Source of the DNA: Xestospongia muta
Taxonomy: Eukaryota > Porifera > Demospongiae > Haplosclerida > Petrosiidae
Assembly: GCA_963693285.1 (NCBI GenBank)
Contig: OY848926.1
Coordinates: 1,679,001-1,743,000, forward strand
DNA length: 64,000 nucleotides
Reading direction: 5' to 3'
In this document: piece after piece, positions 1 to 15,037 of the stretch
How positions within the stretch are numbered: the stretch's first letter is position 1
How the letters are laid out: each line of letters opens with the position of its first letter
The notes under the pieces: generated by a model
Database searches by the model: none
What the model was told of the DNA's origin: nothing
The model's input: only the letters and a program-made list of their open reading frames with translations
Translations under genes and position numbers: made by a program

Positions 1-2645
1 ATAATACCACACTCACAGTAAAAACTTGATTGGTTAATTTAACTAATATATGGTTTATATTAGTTGTATGAAAGTAAATGTCATACTATTTAATTCCTAA
101 TATACAATCAGATTGACTAAGCAGTCAATCTGATAGTATGCTAGGAATGAAAACTGTATGACACATTTACTTTACACCGTATTTGGTTATATGAATAAAT
201 CAGTTTTTATAGTGAGCTGTCTCAATTTAAATTATAGATATAACTAAGTTGTAAATCAACAACACAATGTCTTTTTGTATGTTTTTCTTACAGCAGTTGA
301 CAGTGACAGCATTAGATGACAAGCAAGTATCAGACGTAAAAGTCACATCACACTGGAAGAGAACTAGGTAGTTTGTTACTGTACCACAGTTTACACTGGA
401 TATAATGCTGTTGCGAGGGGTTCCGTAACTCTGTTGACCAGCAGTGGAGTAACTGCTAGCACCAGTAAAACCTTGTTGACGACACACAACATCAGCCTCA
501 GTCTGTCCAAAGGTACTGGTAGAGCAAACAGTACCCCATGTGTTATTGTAGTAGACCTCAACAATACCAGAGGTATAATAAATGGTACTCTGACTGTTGA
601 TGACTAGTCGTAGTGTACCATCACCAGTCGTCTGAGCTGTGGATGGAAAGATTATATAATAAATCTAGTCAGCTAATTCTAATGAGATGTTAAACAGAAC
701 ATTCATTGCTCTGACAATTAACTGCTTGTCCTGCATTTTATGCAACATTAATGACCTTAATAACCTTGGATAGATTAGATCAACTAATACATTTTAACAA
801 ATATTTGTAGGTGTTAAAACTATCACCGTGTAAACTGTCATAGTTTTGCTGTGTCATTGTGTGCAAAGGCTATCACTAAGGAATTTATAACAGGCTACCC
901 CACTTGTTAAAGTACATAAACTGTTTGATTCCATAGCAATTAGATAATCCAACAGTATATGTTGTATTACTTTTCAGTACATTTGATGGACCCAAGGCTA
1001 CCCCACTTGTTAAAGTACATAAACTGTTTGATTCCATAGCAATTAGATAATCAAGACAGTATATGTTGTATTACTTTTCAGTATATTTGATGGACCCAAG
1101 TGACTGCGAATAAGTTAAGCAACCAATCTATTTAAACAGTGTTACAAATAATAATACTTTAATAGATAAACACCTGTGTCAGGGATGTGATGGATGAATA
1201 ACACATGAGTCTAATAAGGATGTGATAATAATATTCATATTTTAACACTACAGACTTATTATCATGATAGCCAGTAGGAACTAACACTATACTCTAGTAC
1301 CACTGGAGTAGCAAACTGTAACAGCTACATGTTATAATTGCCAGTGACAAATATTCTGTCATTTAGGTCAAAGTAGGAAACTGTCTGTAACAGCTACATG
1401 ATATAATTGCCAGTGACAAATATTCTGTCATTTAGGTCAAAGTAGCAAACTGTAACAGCTACATGTTATAATTGCCAGTGACAAATATTCTGTCATTTAG
1501 GTCAAAGTAGGAAACTGCAACAACTACATACTATAGTCATTCAGCAGGTCAAAATATAGAAAGTTGAAACCACTACAGAAGACTATATAAGTGCATGGCA
1601 TATTGTGACATAATGCCATAGACATTTAAAGTGCTGATGATGTGCTTATATCAAAATTTAACTTGAAATCACCAGATACTGGCCTGTAACATCACTTCAA
1701 ACTTTTATGGTATAACACTTTATAGCCCAAACAGTATCATACTACTGTACTGTACATTATAGTATGATATGAGTAAAGAAACCTTGAAACTGTGTGGTCT
1801 GTAGGTTTGTTTACGCGGACTGTATTTGCTTAATTATATTATAATTGTTTAAAGCAGCAACCACAACAAGAAAGATAATTTATTATTTTTCAACAGCTAG
1901 CACTACATAATCTATATACTATGGAATTTAGATGTTTATGTAATTAATATTGAGAATAACCTGCAAAATTGTAATTGTTAGATGTTAATCCTAATCTGCA
2001 TTAACACTGTCTATTATATCAAGGTATGCAGTAACTACAAATTTAGCTATAATTTCATACTTGTATTAAACTGATTCATGCAAACCACAAAAACTCAAAA
2101 ATCTTAACAATACATATAGCAAAGTATGGATTTCCTGAAATAAATACGTAATTATGTACAATATTAACAAATGCAACACTTTAACAAAGTGAACTTTAAA
2201 TTTTCATGTATGAACTAGTAAAATGACTTTATCAATAGTTTGTCCACACATGCATATTGGGACAAAAAATGAAATATATAAACATGTCTTAATAGGATAT
2301 ATGTACACTGTAACAATTGATTTGTGATTTAACCAATATATTGTTATACAGGTTGCCTGTAGCAAACTAAGTGTAATATGAAAGTAAATATAACACTGTT
2401 TTGGTTACTAATGTACTACTGTTTATGTAGCTATTACATCAGTAATAAAATCAGTGTTATCTTTACTTTTGCATCATACTAAGTTTGCTACAGGCAACCT
2501 GTATAACAATATATTAGTTAAATCAACAAATCAATTTTTACAGTGTAGAATATACATTGAAATATCCCACAACTGCACACATGATAACTTACATACCATT
2601 AGTCAGGGCAAGAAAGGTTGCAGCAAGTACCAGTAAAAGGGCCAT
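1..2645 (-). CDS. SRCR receptor gene, 5' part (SRCR-A), continues past left edge
   Basis: Secreted or membrane scavenger-receptor cysteine-rich protein. Exon 1 (2645-2597) encodes a signal peptide, MALLLVLAATFLALTNG, and ends in phase 1 at a GTATGT donor. Exon 2 (636-292, 345 nt) encodes a whole SRCR domain, with the WGTVCS and CRQQGF signatures and a terminal VNCC. It ends at a GTAAG donor, so more exons must lie left of position 1. The protein is very close to the first SRCR of the gene at 8439-10120, which has the same 345 coding nucleotides split as 208+137 by an intron; that intron is absent here. Two palindromic elements (12-216 and 2304-2547) and two tandem repeats lie in its introns. 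The ligand is unknown. SRCR identity is strong; the full length is unknown. Confidence 0.75.
12..216. mobile_element. Palindromic MITE-like element
   Basis: The two halves are imperfect inverted repeats. The left end CTCACAGTAAAAACTTGATT matches the reverse complement of the right end (CTCACTATAAAAACTG), and the arms continue through a shared motif around GAAAGTAAATGT. The centre holds a second short palindrome near 105-135. No coding capacity. It shares internal sequence with the element at 2304-2547, so both are probably one non-autonomous DNA transposon family. Confidence 0.5.
893..1100. repeat. Tandem duplication, two units of about 104 bp
   Basis: The unit beginning AGGCTACCCCACTTGTTAAA and ending near TTGATGGACCCAAG occurs twice head to tail with only a few differences. 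It lies in the long intron of the SRCR gene at 1-2645. Confidence 0.8.
1310..1520. repeat. Minisatellite, about three units of about 65 bp
   Basis: A unit containing GTAACAGCTACATG, then GCCAGTGACAAATATTCTG and TCATTTAGGTCAAAGTAG, is repeated about three times. Intronic, with no coding capacity seen. The rest of 640-2300 is AT-rich intron in which I see nothing else. Confidence 0.75.
2304..2547. mobile_element. Long inverted-repeat MITE in intron 1 of SRCR-A
   Basis: Two arms of about 100 bp are reverse complements of each other. The left end is TACACTGTAACAATTGATT and the right end reads back as TACACTGTAAAAATTGATT. Both arms contain the core ATTGTTATACAGGTTGCCTG. The ends are compatible with a TA target duplication, as in Tc1/mariner-type MITEs, but this cannot be fixed from one copy. 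It shares inner sequence with the element at 12-216. Confidence 0.65.
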
Positions 2646-3223
2646 TTTTCTTATATACTCTCCAGCAGTCAGATTCACTATGTGGAAGATTTTGTAATCA
2701 TCACGCTATATATCAACAACACCAAATTCTGAGCATGCTCAGTAGGAAGGAATCTAAAAATAGTAACATTACCAATTTATTTAATACATCCTAGATTGTT
2801 ATGAACAATATTTTCTTCAGGATTATGTGGTACTGTAAAATATCCACATTCAGCTGCAGTATAATTCCTATCACTACATTCACTAGCTATAAACATTTTA
2901 TGACACTTGCTTTGGACATTCTCAGGAAGTTATACACACTAATCATACTAGAATGCTATTACACATTGAAAATTAATCCCTGCTATAATAAAATTTAATT
3001 TTAAGTAATACATGGACATGACACAAATTAATCTATTATTGTTGGGAAAGTTCAATACTCACTATGTAAAAACACAATCTACTAAAAAGTAAAAACTACA
3101 CACAATTAGTTATAACAGACACTAAAAATAATAATAATAGCACAGATCATATGATATTACAAATAGTAATTCTATGTAACAATTGTGTCTGCAAGACTGC
3201 AGTTGTTCTGTTAGATTGGGTCT
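2646..3223. other. Intergenic, no gene seen
   Basis: AT-rich sequence between the start of one SRCR gene and the stop codon of the next, both on the minus strand. It should hold the promoter of the 1-2645 gene and the 3' UTR of the 3224-5332 gene. No convincing exon was found. Confidence 0.5.
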
Positions 3224-5332
3224 TTATGCTGGGTACAAAGCTGTAGGGTAGGGAGGTGGCAAAGTAGAATGATTTGAAGGGTACCCAGGATATGGTGGAG
3301 GTGAGGATGTTGCGGCAGGAGGTCGGATATAGATAAGTCTATCATCTCCAGGTGCAATATAGACAGGTTGTTCATCGTATACGACAACTTGTGAAATTTC
3401 TTCATAAATACATTGAGATATTGTTGGTGGTGGACTGACAGCGTGTAAGTCATATCGTCGTGGTGGTGGAACAGGACCCTCGATAGATGGAGATAATATT
3501 TGAATTGGATTATGTGGCTGAGTTTTAGTTTCAGTATTTTGAGCTTGTGATCTTTCTTTTCTCTTACGGAATATAGCAATGCATATAATCACAATGACAA
3601 TAGCCACTGCACAGCAACATAGTGTTAGAATACAGGCCACAACACTACCAACAATTATTCCAGTACTAATGCTAGAACCTAGAAATAAGGGCCTTGAGAA
3701 GGTAATGATGACATTATATCATGTTTACCTGGCAGACAAGTTTTAAGTTGAGATGGACTTACATTAGAAAGTGTATCATAAGCTACAGGGAAAAACATAA
3801 TTTAAGTAAAGTAGCTGTGATAATGATGCTACTTAAACTCTTATAACCATTGCTGCAGTGATGTAAAAGTACTCAGTATAATAGCATTATACTTACTACA
3901 TTGTACAGTGACATCTTCAGAATGAGAACAATCATGATTCTCTGTTTCAGGACAAGTCTGACAGAAACTAAGACACGACTGAGCAGTACTGCATTGAACA
4001 TTATCCAACCAGATAGGTTGAAAGTAATCACCACTCCTAAATGATCAAAACAAGCCTTAAAACAAAATTAAAGAGAAAAATTTCAGCTCTTTGTTTTGTC
4101 CTCACTGAGTGATAAACTTACAATTCCCTGAGATGATCATAACTAGTAGCATTGGTATATCCTAGTTGTTGACAAACTGTATTAGCCTCATTAAACCCAA
4201 ATAAATCATCACAAACAGTACCCCAACGACCATTACAGTACACTTCAAGTCGGCCAAGAGAAGGGTAACTTCCTCCTTTAAGTCTGATTCGGCCATCATA
4301 GAGATTATCTTGCCATATGTAGGTAGGGTCTAATAAAAGAGATAACTCTGTTCTTTAAATGTCTGTGTGACTTACTACAAACAACAGCAACATCTTCATT
4401 GTGATTACAATCATGCTGTCGAATGTAATTACAAGAGAGAATATGAAGAGCAGCTTCATTAGTAGAGCAGTTGACATTATCTAGAGCTATCATCTGTTCA
4501 CCAGTTGAAAAACTATAGAGAAAAAGTACATGTTACATTTCACTTTCTCTCTGATCCAGTTATTAATTTATCTATCAACTCATTCATTTCTCTTTACCCT
4601 AAATTTATAGAATTCCCATAATTCAGAGCTCCAGCAAACCCCAGCTGTCGACAAGCAACATTTGCTTCAGTTATGCCAAAACCATCATCACAAATAGTAC
4701 CCCATTCACTGTTCAAATAAATCTCTAAACGTCCACTACGACTAGCCGGCGACACTTGTCCATCCATTAAACGTAAATCTCCATCAGACTGAGCTAATTC
4801 AACAAGACAACAACAACTTGACAAGTATTGACCATCAAAGAATAGTGTTAACAACTAGGCATGCTGTGAAACTAACCCACAAACATTAATTCACTTCCCG
4901 ATACTACAAATCTTAATGCATATAATAATAGTATTTTATACACACATATATTGCTTAATGTGAATTTATTTTAAAATTTAAATATAATGGACAATCTAGA
5001 GTACTAGGAATTAATGTTATATTTATATGTGAAATAATACAAAATATTAAAACACTTTGATTGTAAATGCATTCAATTGGCCATAAAGTACTATAATAAT
5101 CATTATTAGTATTTTATACATTACTAACAGTTCCAAAGTCTATAAATTAACAATCAGTCAATCAATCAAAATGCCATAAAATTATATATATACAATATCA
5201 AGCCAAAACTATATAGATATTTTACTAATATATTACAGCCAATGTAGTACCTTCAGTTATGTCCACTGTACAGAGTTCAATGAGCACTAAAATAAGAGTT
5301 ATACAGCAACTAGTGGAGCACTGAACTAACAT
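3224..5332 (-). CDS. Two-SRCR transmembrane receptor with SH2/WW-type tail motifs (SRCR-C)
   Basis: Type I membrane receptor of 423 residues from seven exons: 5332-5251, 4793-4598, 4512-4376, 4329-4122, 4036-3897, 3782-3729 and 3678-3224; the total of 1,272 nt is in frame. Exon 1 gives a signal peptide ([19 protein letters not shown]) and joins in phase 1 to AQSDGDLRL. Two SRCR domains follow ([17 protein letters not shown]... and [17 protein letters not shown]...), then a short stalk and a transmembrane helix in the last exon ([17 protein letters not shown] onward). The tail of about 110 residues is proline- and tyrosine-rich, with a YEEI motif, a YDEQ motif and two PPPY motifs near the C terminus. 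YEEI is the classic Src-family SH2 ligand and PPxY a WW-domain ligand, so the tail probably signals or recruits HECT ligases (inference). The ligand is unknown. Confidence 0.85.
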
Positions 5333-5467
5333 GATTGAAAGATTGCTTTTCCAGAACAGTTTAAGTAATGGTTTAGTAAACTGTAAAATTTAATAATATT
5401 TTACGTGGGCGTTAAGGTTTCAGCCCCACCCAAAATTAAAAGTGAATAAACATAATATACAAGCTGT

Positions 5468-7949
<2,482 letters not shown>

Positions 7950-8438
7950 GTTGTTTCCGTATACTTTAGTAAACTTCCGTTTACTTTATTCTGAATTCTG
8001 AATATATAACCCTGTCAGACTTTTATAGTTTTCTTTGTTCATAATTATAACTATTATGAGTAAAGAGCTATATATCATGCTCATGTATAATTCCTAGACC
8101 TAAAGCTCTCACTTGTTGCTATTAAGTCTCAGTCTTAGCAATAGTATGATGTTATAACTTCTATAATTAAATTTGCTGCATTGCATGAGCCTATATATCA
8201 TATAGTTCAATTAACACTGGGCACAGTATGATGTTCAGTGTAAAAAATCAGATACTTAATTCTCTTCTGTTTGTAAATATAGACCTGTTAATCGCAACTC
8301 CACAATATTAATATGTGCTAAATGTATGCTCCCAATAATACAACAATTAATACGTTCATTATAACAGTTATATAGTTAGATTAGGTTAGTATATAATAAG
8401 TTTCTTTACTTGCAGCAATTTTTTTGAACTTAAGGCTG
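7950..8438. other. Intergenic, SMU1 5' flank
   Basis: AT-rich stretch between the SMU1 start and the stop codon of the next SRCR gene. It should carry the SMU1 promoter. No exon or clear regulatory motif recognised. Confidence 0.5.
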
Positions 8439-10120
8439 TCATTGCTTAACTTTACAAGTAATAAGACTACCGATTGCATAGCAACAAATGCAGATGAAAG
8501 CACCAACGAAAAGGTATCCCAAAGCTGCACCCAATAAAATTGCAAACACATTGATTGTACTTGTCAAGTTATCATTACGATCTGTAGGTTAAACATAACA
8601 CAATGGAAAGTGTATATATATTTATCTTACAATCACAGGGGTAAAAGAGGAGGACTCCTCCATTTTGTAAACTGTTCCTCTCATAATCTATGACAAGAAT
8701 AAGATAACTAACTATGTAGGACCACATGGAGTTTTATGTGTGTAGAGTGTACAACACACATACTTACAGCATTGAACTGTGATATCTTCATTATGACTAC
8801 AATTCATAACTTGAGTAGAAGGACATGACTGACAATATAACAGACAGGTACTTCTATAACCACATTCTACATTATTTAACCAAATAGGTTGAGATGCATT
8901 GCCAGTTCTATTTAGTATAGAGAAAAAAGGTGAATATAATATATATAACTAAATATAAAACTTACACAGACAGGGAACCAAAGCTCAAAACCTCATTGTA
9001 ACCAAGTTGATAGCAAACAGTGCTCGCAGAAAATATATCAAAATTATTTTCACAAATTGTACCCCATTGTCCATTACAGTAGATCTCCACAAGTCCCTCA
9101 CTGGAGTATTGACCTTGCTGCAGACGTATTTGACCTGTATAGGGACTGTCCCAAATTCTGGTAGATACTATCAAATAACAAATATGTTATCCACATTCTT
9201 ATATATCTACTATATACAAATTGGTGTTTAAATAACTACTTTTATAATTGTAGAGGCAGGCATCTTTATTCTCCTAGTCAGCTAATGTTAATCCTCTAAC
9301 TCAAAACACCATTAAAAACAATAATTATATGTTTAGTAACCACAAATTCTAAGTCAAAATGCAAGTAAAATACTTTCTAGTCATAAGATTGCTTGTTTAG
9401 AAGTTCAGCTACAATGCAATGACTATGTGTGTACACTACAAGTGCCTTGATCTCTTACAGCAGTTGACAGTGACAGCATTAGATGGCATACAGGCATCAG
9501 ATGTAAAGTTTACGCTACACTGAAATAGAACCAAATAGTTGGTCACAGTACCACAGTCTACACCAGATACAATGCTGGTGCTAGCAATTCCATAACTAAA
9601 ATAGAAAACAATAGGTTTATAATCAAATAACAACTTTCTATATGAAAATATTATAACAATCTTTTTTGTCGGTTGAGTTGTCAAAAAAACTAAACATATC
9701 AGTAATGCTATAGAATGTCCATGCATGATAATATTTATAATAATATCATTCTAAAATCAGGTAACCTTTTTTATGTTGTCTTACTTCTGTTGACCAGCAG
9801 TGGAGTAACTGCTAGAACCAGTAAAACCTTGTTGACGACACACAACATCAGCCTCAGTCTGTCCAAAGGTACTGGTAGAACAAATAGTACCCCATGTATC
9901 ATTGTAGTAGACCTCAACAATACCAGAGGTATAATAAATGGTGCTCTGATTGTTGATGACTAGCTGTAGTGTGCCATTACCAATTGACTGAGCTGTGAAG
10001 AAATCACAATATATCTTATAAAAGTTGAAGGAACATTACAAATTTAGAAATTATCTGTCATATAATCTTACCATCAGTTAATACAAGAAATGTTGCAACA
10101 GCCAGTGTCAGTAGAGCCAT
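8439..10120 (-). CDS. Two-SRCR transmembrane receptor (SRCR-B)
   Basis: 311 residues from seven exons: 10120-10072, 9992-9785, 9595-9459, 9167-8966, 8907-8768, 8687-8631 and 8581-8439; the 936 nt are in frame. Start is the ATG giving the signal peptide MALLTLAVATFLVLTDG. SRCR1 (VEVYYNDTWGTICST, CRQQGF) and SRCR2 (VEIYCNGQWGTICEN, CYQLGY) are each encoded by two exons. A short stalk exon precedes a transmembrane helix (VFAILLGAALGYLFVGAFIC), and the tail is only about 15 residues (IGSLITCKVKQ), so signalling would need a partner. SRCR1 is nearly identical to that of the gene at 1-2645, implying recent duplication around SRCR-C and SMU1. Upstream in-frame ATGs exist but place the signal peptide internally, so they were not chosen. 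Confidence 0.88.
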
Positions 10121-10639
10121 TCTGCCTCCAAATGTAGATACAATCCAATGGTTGCATTCCAAGACTATCTCCCTAAGTGAATATAGCCAACATGGACTTG
10201 ATTTGATATACAGAAATGTTCGAACAACTACAGAAGCCATTTTCATTAGTAATGACATGACCAATGATATAATGTCTCATTCTTATAATGTAATAAAAAG
10301 GGACAGAGAAGATACACAATTATCCATATTGATAATATCACAATCATTCTTTTCTCTTAAACATGGTCAAATAGAATTACATACAGTTTACTTATTTCAT
10401 TAGTAAGGCATTCTCTAAGTGAATGAACAAAGAGAGTAAGCATATTAATTAATATAAGTTAATGCATATTATACTATCCGTTATATTTAAAAGGCTTAAA
10501 TTGATATGTAAAATTGTCATTTTTACAAATATATTATTTATACTAGAATTGGATAACAATCTTTGTCCACCCTTACATCAATCAGAACAGTATTTTCACA
10601 TGATAAAAATAAAATGACTAAAAAAATTCTATTATATAT
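10121..10639. other. Intergenic, SRCR-B 5' flank
   Basis: AT-rich sequence between SRCR-B and the stop of SRCR-E. No exon seen. Confidence 0.5.
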
Positions 10640-12888
10640 TTATATCAATCCTTCATATTTCCTTTTAGCTCTATATGCATAGAAAGGACAAGCACTATTT
10701 GAGAAACAACAACAAATACAAACTATTGTTATACAAAGAATAGTAAAAAAGACAGTTCCAAACACAACACTGAGAATGATGACCAATACATCCAGTTCTA
10801 CAGGGATTTGAATGGATAGATAAATGAATGCATAAATTGATATATGATAGAAGAACAAACAGATGATGAATGAGAGAACAAGTGGATGGATAGATGAATG
10901 GATGGACAGATGGATGGCAGACAGAGAAGTAACCTGTTACAGTGCATATATAATAATTTCCTGGGGGTAATCGATCACTATCAGTTGAATCAAATGCTAT
11001 AGTAAGTAAATGACAATAGTTTTGACTAAAATAATGTTATAGTTTAGTTAAATACATCTTATGTAAATAAATTAATTGTATATTAATATTACTAACTGCA
11101 ATTGACTATGACATCTAAAGTATGACTGGCACATGCTCCTGATGTAACTGGAGAGTGAGGGTAGCTAATACAGGTGGTACTGAAACAACTGTGAGAGCTG
11201 TCACAGTGAGTACTATCGATCCAAACAGGAGATGATTCTAAACTAAATAAAGAAAAGGTAATAACTAGTAATAACCAGTAGTGCTATTGTATTGTCTTAT
11301 CTAAATTTATTTAATAATATATATTTATAGGGGTTAAGTCTAATTATAACTGTCTGTAAAAATAAAATCTATTCTTTTTAGAATGCCAAATTGGTATATC
11401 ATTTTTAAAAACAATGTCTGATTTAACGTCATAAAATTAAAATAATTGTAAAAATTTATATTTCAAGATATAACACAATAAAGACTTGTAAAGTCTACGT
11501 ATACTCCAATAACATCCATATAGGCCTACTGCTCATTAGTTTAGACTTACCCAGATCCATGTGAAATATTTATTGCATTGGTATAACCAAGTTGACGACA
11601 TGCAGAGTTGGCAGCAGCATCATTAAAGTCCTGTGAACACACTGTACCCCATTGATTATGAAGATAGATTTCTAACAGTCCTGTAGATTGAACATTACCA
11701 TCAACTAAACGCAATTGTCCTTCATAGGTGTCTGAAGTCAAAAGAGCAGGATCTGTGGGATGAATAAATGGATGGATTGGAAGTACAGTTAGATGAATGG
11801 GTATATGAAATGTTCTTTACCACAATTAAGTGCTACAACATTTTGTATGGTGGAGCAAGCATTAACAAACTTTATCTGATGAGGACATCGAAGTATATGT
11901 AGTTCACCAATTATAGCGTAGTCATTACTTTTATCATCATTACATGTCACTTGGGTTAATATTGGATCTAATTGAGTGGGAATTTGTAAGCTGTCAAGGG
12001 AGACAGAGTGTAAATTTAATATCACAACTATAGTAGTTTTATTTTCATTTTTAAACAACAAATTATAATGATATTGTATTAGTATACTAAACTAGTAATT
12101 CACTAATGTATTAGTATACTGAACTAGTAATTTAATATTGTATTAGTATACTGAACTAGTAATTCAATAATGTATTAGTATACTGAACTAGTAGTAATAG
12201 ATATAATACAAATGACATCTGAGTGACTACAACATGGTATGTAAATTAAATATTGTAGGTTTTAAGCCTTGACACTAAGAGGGTCTATTGATGTTTCATT
12301 TATCTATGACTTTTCATTGCAGCTCTCGATGTACACTACTTCTATGATGTACTGGCGACATTCTATTGATGTTTCATTTATCTATGACTTTTCATTGCAG
12401 CTCTCGATGTACGCTACTTCTATGATGTACTGGCGACATTTTAGTTCATCGCTTATGTGTACTTGAGATATCTTACTTACTTACTTACTTAAATTCCTGA
12501 GGAGACCCATAATGTGATGCTTTAAGAAATCCTAGTTGACGACATGCAGCAGCAGCTGAGCCTATGTTAAATTCATCTCCACAAACAGTACCCCATCGAT
12601 CATTGAGGAATATCTCTAAAACTCCAATAGTGTTATTAAGACTAGTACTGCCATTTAAATAGAGTCTAGTATCACCATTAGTATACTGAGAACCTGTATG
12701 GAAAGGCATGAATAATAACAGGCCAAATACATGATGGTAGCAACCTAAGGATATGATTTTAGTATCACTTACATTAATTAACACAGGGATTAGCTAATCT
12801 TAGTTTTAATGGTTTCCTTATTACACTTACTGGTTTGTGTTGTAAATAATAACAGGATCACAATAGTTATAACTTTAATATTACCCAT
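10640..12888 (-). CDS. Two-SRCR transmembrane receptor (SRCR-E)
   Basis: 333 residues from seven exons: 12888-12831, 12693-12489, 11990-11821, 11752-11551, 11242-11097, 10996-10934 and 10797-10640; the 1,002 nt are in frame. Signal peptide MGNIKVITIVILLLFTTQT. SRCR1 has GVLEIFLNDRWGTVCGDEF and CRQLGFL; SRCR2 has GLLEIYLHNQWGTVCSQDF and CRQLGYT. The stalk exon is followed by a transmembrane helix (VLVIILSVVFGTVFFTILC) running into a Cys-rich juxtamembrane stretch (CICCCFSNSAC), which may be palmitoylated (inference). The tail is short and basic (YRAKRKYEGLI). Same exon phases as its neighbours. Intron 2 contains two tandem repeats. Confidence 0.87.
12062..12200. repeat. Minisatellite, four units of about 32 bp
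   Basis: The unit GTATTAGTATACTGAACTAG plus an AT spacer repeats about four times in intron 2 of SRCR-E. Confidence 0.85.
12279..12442. repeat. Tandem duplication, two units of about 77 bp
   Basis: A unit starting CTATTGATGTTTCATTTATC and ending GATGTACTGGCGACATT occurs twice with one or two differences, in the same intron of SRCR-E. Reading frames across it are repeat artefacts. Confidence 0.85.
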
Positions 12889-13315
12889 ATCTTCCTGGAA
12901 TGATCTCCAATACTAGAACAGAACAGTTTTAACCATTTCATTCGCTTATGATATCACACTATCAGTATATTCCAATCTGCTGACTTGTTAGTCATAAGAC
13001 TAATTTTAGGCTGAATGTTTTGATAGTTCCACATGACAGCCAACTGGTATGGTTATATTATTTTATATAAACTTTAAAGTTATCATTAGTACAGACATAA
13101 GGTGTAAATGTTGATGCAATGTTGTTAATAATTCAATAACAAAAATAACAAATAAATAGACAAATCTTTTTCAATTTCAGAAACTTTTCAGTAACTGAAC
13201 TCCAAATTTTAAACATTTGCTATACAATGTCTCACTTTTTATTAAAAATGTAATTTAATAGCATTCAAATGAGCACACTGTATGAATAAAAAATTACAAA
13301 TATAACTTAACAACT
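12889..13315. other. Intergenic, SRCR-E 5' flank
   Basis: AT-rich, no exon recognised. Holds the promoter of SRCR-E and the 3' UTR of SRCR-F. Confidence 0.5.
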
Positions 13316-14904
13316 CTAACGAACGTTATGGTCTTCTGAAAAAATCGTTGAATTACGATGTAGTGTAGCATGATAGTCGTCCTTAAAATGATACCGTCTC
13401 TCTGGCTCTTTTAACTTATAACGATCACTTTTGTGATAAGCAGCAACAGCAACTCGTGTGATAAAAATAGTAAGATATGTTACCACAACAGCACAAAATA
13501 TTAACATCAGTGTCGCTACAAGACCAGGATGAAGTGTCTTATAATCTAAAGAGGAAAGAGAGAGAAAAAGAGAGAGAGAGGAGAAGGGAGAATGAATTAA
13601 AACAAAGAGCTTTTACATTACCTAATTTACAAAGATCTTCTGATCCTACTCCCAAGGAAGACAGTGAAGGATCAAAAGCTATAGAGGAAATAGGAAAGTA
13701 AAGATGAAAGTAGCAAATGTGTGGACAATGAAAATAAAAGATTAGAACAGAGGCAGATAACTCACTACACACTAAAAACACCTCTGCTTTATTGCTACAG
13801 TATATATTCTTAATAGTTGGAGCACGATAACAATCTTTAAGACAAACAGTTGAGGAGTTAGAGCAATGAAAATGTTGTAACCAAATTGTCATACCCACTT
13901 GAGACCTATGGATCATAGGACAAGAGTACTTTAAATGTCTTATGTGTGCAAAACTGACCATTGGTATCGTTTGTAAGCGACTACATTAGTATATCCCAAT
14001 TGTCTACATGTTATGTTAGCAAGGTGATCATCATAGAACTGAGAACAAACTGTGCCCCATTTTCCATTAAGATAAACTTCTAACAAGCCTTGAGATGCAT
14101 AGGTACCATTACGTAAACGTAATTGGCCCATGTAGGCATTGTCCGGTGATGACAAATTCTCTGAATCTATAAGAGAAGATAGAGAGATTACAATATGATA
14201 TTAGGATACTTTCCATAACTTACTGCAAGAGATATAAACAAGTTTATTCTCATTACACACATTGTCAGTATTAACTTTGTAGGAACATCGTAGAATATGG
14301 AGATTTGCCTGTCGGCAGGTGATATCTGTTAGAATGGGAAGACTCATTCCCGAACAATCACTGGAATGAGAATGAGAATACTATAATATAATAGAAACTA
14401 TATAGTTGAGATCGACCAATGAAATTATCTTTTCTTTTCTAGTCTTTACAAATTTATAAATTTCTGCTATCATCTTAGCTGTAGTATATATTATCTCCAA
14501 ACACAATAGGCAGCTATGTTAGAGGTAGCTTACCTTTCAAGTTCATCAGAGGAGAATGAGTTGGCTCCATTGCGTCCTAGTTGTTGGCAGACGGTATCAG
14601 CTGCTCTTTGGTTAAAATTTTCAAAACAGACAGTGCCCCATGTATCGTTGAAGTAAATCTCTAATAATCCCTCTATACCAGATGTACCATTTTGTATCAA
14701 TCTGACATCACCATTGGATGGTCCATAAGAGACTGCCTCTATAAATGGATTGATAACAGTTTAATAGATGAATCATCGCATCTAATAAATTGATAGAGTG
14801 AGAGTTGAATAGCGAATGAATCATTGATGGTGGGTATTATACTAACCACAACAAAGAAGCAATACACAGAACATTAAAACGACAAACATAAACGTGAAGG
14901 CCAT
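13316..14904 (-). CDS. Two-SRCR transmembrane receptor (SRCR-F)
   Basis: 325 residues from six exons: 14904-14847, 14738-14534, 14360-14224, 14166-13959, 13905-13766 and 13545-13316; the 978 nt are in frame. Signal peptide MAFTFMFVVLMFCVLLLCC. SRCR1 has GLLEIYFNDTWGTVCFENF and CQQLGRN; SRCR2 has GLLEVYLNGKWGTVCSQFY and CRQLGYT. Unlike its neighbours it has no separate stalk exon: the last exon goes straight into a transmembrane helix (LVATLMLIFCAVVVTYLTIF) and a tail of about 45 basic and aromatic residues with no obvious Y-based motif. A GA-rich tract (13557-13590) lies at the final 3' splice site. Confidence 0.86.
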
Positions 14905-15037
14905 AGTTGACCAGCTCTGCAAGTCGCTTACATGTCTAGACACGCCCACAAATTTTTATCTTACAAAAAAGGATTAAGAACAATACAATACACGATAACA
15001 TTGCTTTTAAAATGTAAAAATGTTAAAATATTTAATA

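Noticed and set aside
10121..10264. Upstream in-frame start for SRCR-B at 10264
   Set aside because: It would bury a clean signal peptide 49 residues inside; all sibling genes start directly at the signal peptide.
13477..13701. Plus-strand Arg/Glu-rich frame
   Set aside because: Antisense to the last intron and exon of SRCR-F and caused by a GA-rich tract.
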